Part shown: piece by piece, positions 4,489 to 5,189 of the stretch | Position numbering within the stretch: the stretch's first letter is position 1 | Layout: every line of letters begins with the position of its first letter | From: Nonlabens sp. | GTDB lineage: Bacteria; Bacteroidota; Bacteroidia; Flavobacteriales; Flavobacteriaceae | Length of the DNA: 5,189 bases | Direction: 5' to 3' | Assembly: GCA_030731685.1 (NCBI GenBank) | Contig: JANQTO010000170.1 | Span: 1-5,189, forward strand | Position numbers and translations under genes: made by a program | Notes under the pieces: model-generated | What the model was told of the DNA's origin: nothing | What the model saw: only the letters and a program-made list of their open reading frames with translations | The model's database searches: none

Positions 4489-5189
4489 ATGTCGTTTTTT
4501 GGAAAAAATATTAAAAAGATACGTGGTGTGAAGAGCTTGAGTCAGCAAGCGTTTGCTGATATCTTTGAGCTAAAGCGAGGTACACTGGGCGCTTACGAAG
4601 AAGGTCGCAGTGAACCAAAGATAGAAACAATCATAAAAATTGCTAACCATTTTAGCATCGCAATAGACGATTTGCTAACGCAAGAGCTTACCGTTAACCA
4701 GTTATTGCGCTTTAATGACCACCTAACCATAACTCCAGAGGATGCAGACCGTGAATTTTTTGCAGCCGTTCCTTGCATCACTGATAAACTAATTGCCGAC
4801 TATTTATCCTATCATGATAAAGAAGCTTTTATCAATGACTTGCCCAAATTGACCTTACCTATTAATAAGGATAAAGATTTTAGGGCTTACACGGTGAACA
4901 ATCTAGAAATGACCACACACGATAAAGGACTTTTCCCTAAAGATGTAGTTGTAGGAGAACGCGTGCCAGCAGGTGTCATCAAAAACCTAAATAATGGAAC
5001 TATTGTCTTGGTTATTACCGATACAGCCATTATTCTCCGTAGATTGTATTCAACCAGTAAGGGAATAGTGTTGCGTGCAGACCACAAAAGTATTGAAGAC
5101 ATGAACCTCGCTTTAAATGATATTAACGAGCTATGGCGCGTTCGGTATGTGTTTTTCCGGCGTATTCCTGAACTTTCTACTGCATTTGA
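4489..5189 (+). CDS. XRE-family HTH regulator with degenerate S24/LexA-like domain (3' end outside window)
   Basis: An open frame from ATG 4489 runs to the window edge, giving 233 residues without a stop; the final TGA (5187-5189) is out of frame. Residues 6-63 form a XRE/Cro-CI helix-turn-helix: LSQQAFADIFELKRGTLGAY (17-36), then EEGRSEPKIETIIKIA (37-52). Residues about 94-227 align by eye with the CI/LexA S24 domain common in Bacteroidota regulators. However, the expected Ala-Gly cleavage site appears as Ala103-Asp104, the GDSM serine motif reads NNLEM (137-141), and the catalytic lysine region reads IILRRL (181-186), with Arg. It is therefore probably a DNA-binding repressor without self-cleavage. 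The ATG is preceded by an A-rich leader without Shine-Dalgarno. It diverges from the pspA-flotillin cluster, with palindromes between, suggesting local control. Probably only some tens of residues are missing. Confidence 0.88.
   Translation, partial: MSFFGKNIKKIRGVKSLSQQAFADIFELKRGTLGAYEEGRSEPKIETIIKIANHFSIAIDDLLTQELTVNQLLRFNDHLTITPEDADREFFAAVPCITDKLIADYLSYHDKEAFINDLPKLTLPINKDKDFRAYTVNNLEMTTHDKGLFPKDVVVGERVPAGVIKNLNNGTIVLVITDTAIILRRLYSTSKGIVLRADHKSIEDMNLALNDINELWRVRYVFFRRIPELSTAF

Noticed and set aside
4593..5102. Minus-strand frames of 62 and 71 codons opposite the HTH regulator
   Set aside because: Both lie inside the plus-strand regulator frame, which runs uninterrupted from 4489 to the window end with clear HTH motifs.
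5187..5189. Terminal TGA as the stop codon of the regulator
   Set aside because: It is out of frame with the ATG at 4489 (codons end at 5187). The gene is cut by the window edge rather than terminated, and nothing suggests a frameshift.

Overview
The window looks like chromosomal DNA of a member of Bacteroidota, most likely a marine Flavobacteriaceae. The reasons are moderate-to-low GC, A-rich leaders without clear Shine-Dalgarno sequences, candidate TTTG / TAnnTTTG-type promoter elements, REP-like intergenic repeats of a kind I associate with this group, and the protein families themselves. The genus cannot be fixed from this sequence.

Layout. Positions 1-58 hold two small perfect hairpins just after the flotillin stop codon. 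Four substantial genes follow, all on the minus strand. In transcription order (right to left) they are: a small CesT/YbjN-fold protein (4226-3831); a PspA/IM30 membrane-stress protein (3818-3105); a membrane protein with a C-terminal OB-fold of the YqiJ/NfeD type (2956-2249); and a long flotillin/SPFH scaffold protein of the YqiK type (2134-59). A REP-like inverted repeat (2991-3097) sits between pspA and the OB-fold gene. On the plus strand, diverging from this cluster, is a XRE-type HTH regulator with a degenerate S24 (LexA/CI-like) domain (4489 onward). It is cut off by the window end.

How the genes fit together. PspA-type proteins bind and protect stressed membranes. Flotillins scaffold membrane microdomains and are commonly encoded beside NfeD/YqiJ-type OB-fold membrane proteins. 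The cluster therefore reads as an envelope-stress or membrane-organisation module. The divergent regulator is a candidate controller, because palindromic sites and possible overlapping promoters lie in the 262-bp divergent region. That link is inferred from position only.

Less obvious content. Between the regulator and the CesT/YbjN-like gene lie two tiny minus-strand ORFs that overlap by ATGA. One encodes a lysine-rich 25-residue peptide (4400-4323) and the other an 18-residue hydrophobic, amphipathic-looking peptide (4326-4270). They lie directly upstream of the cluster, and an inverted repeat ends 2 nt before the first start codon. The regulator appears to have lost both the Ser/Lys catalytic pair and the Ala-Gly cleavage site of S24 repressors. 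A perfect 20-bp palindrome lies inside the OB-fold gene. No tRNA, rRNA, CRISPR, transposase or phage structural gene was seen.
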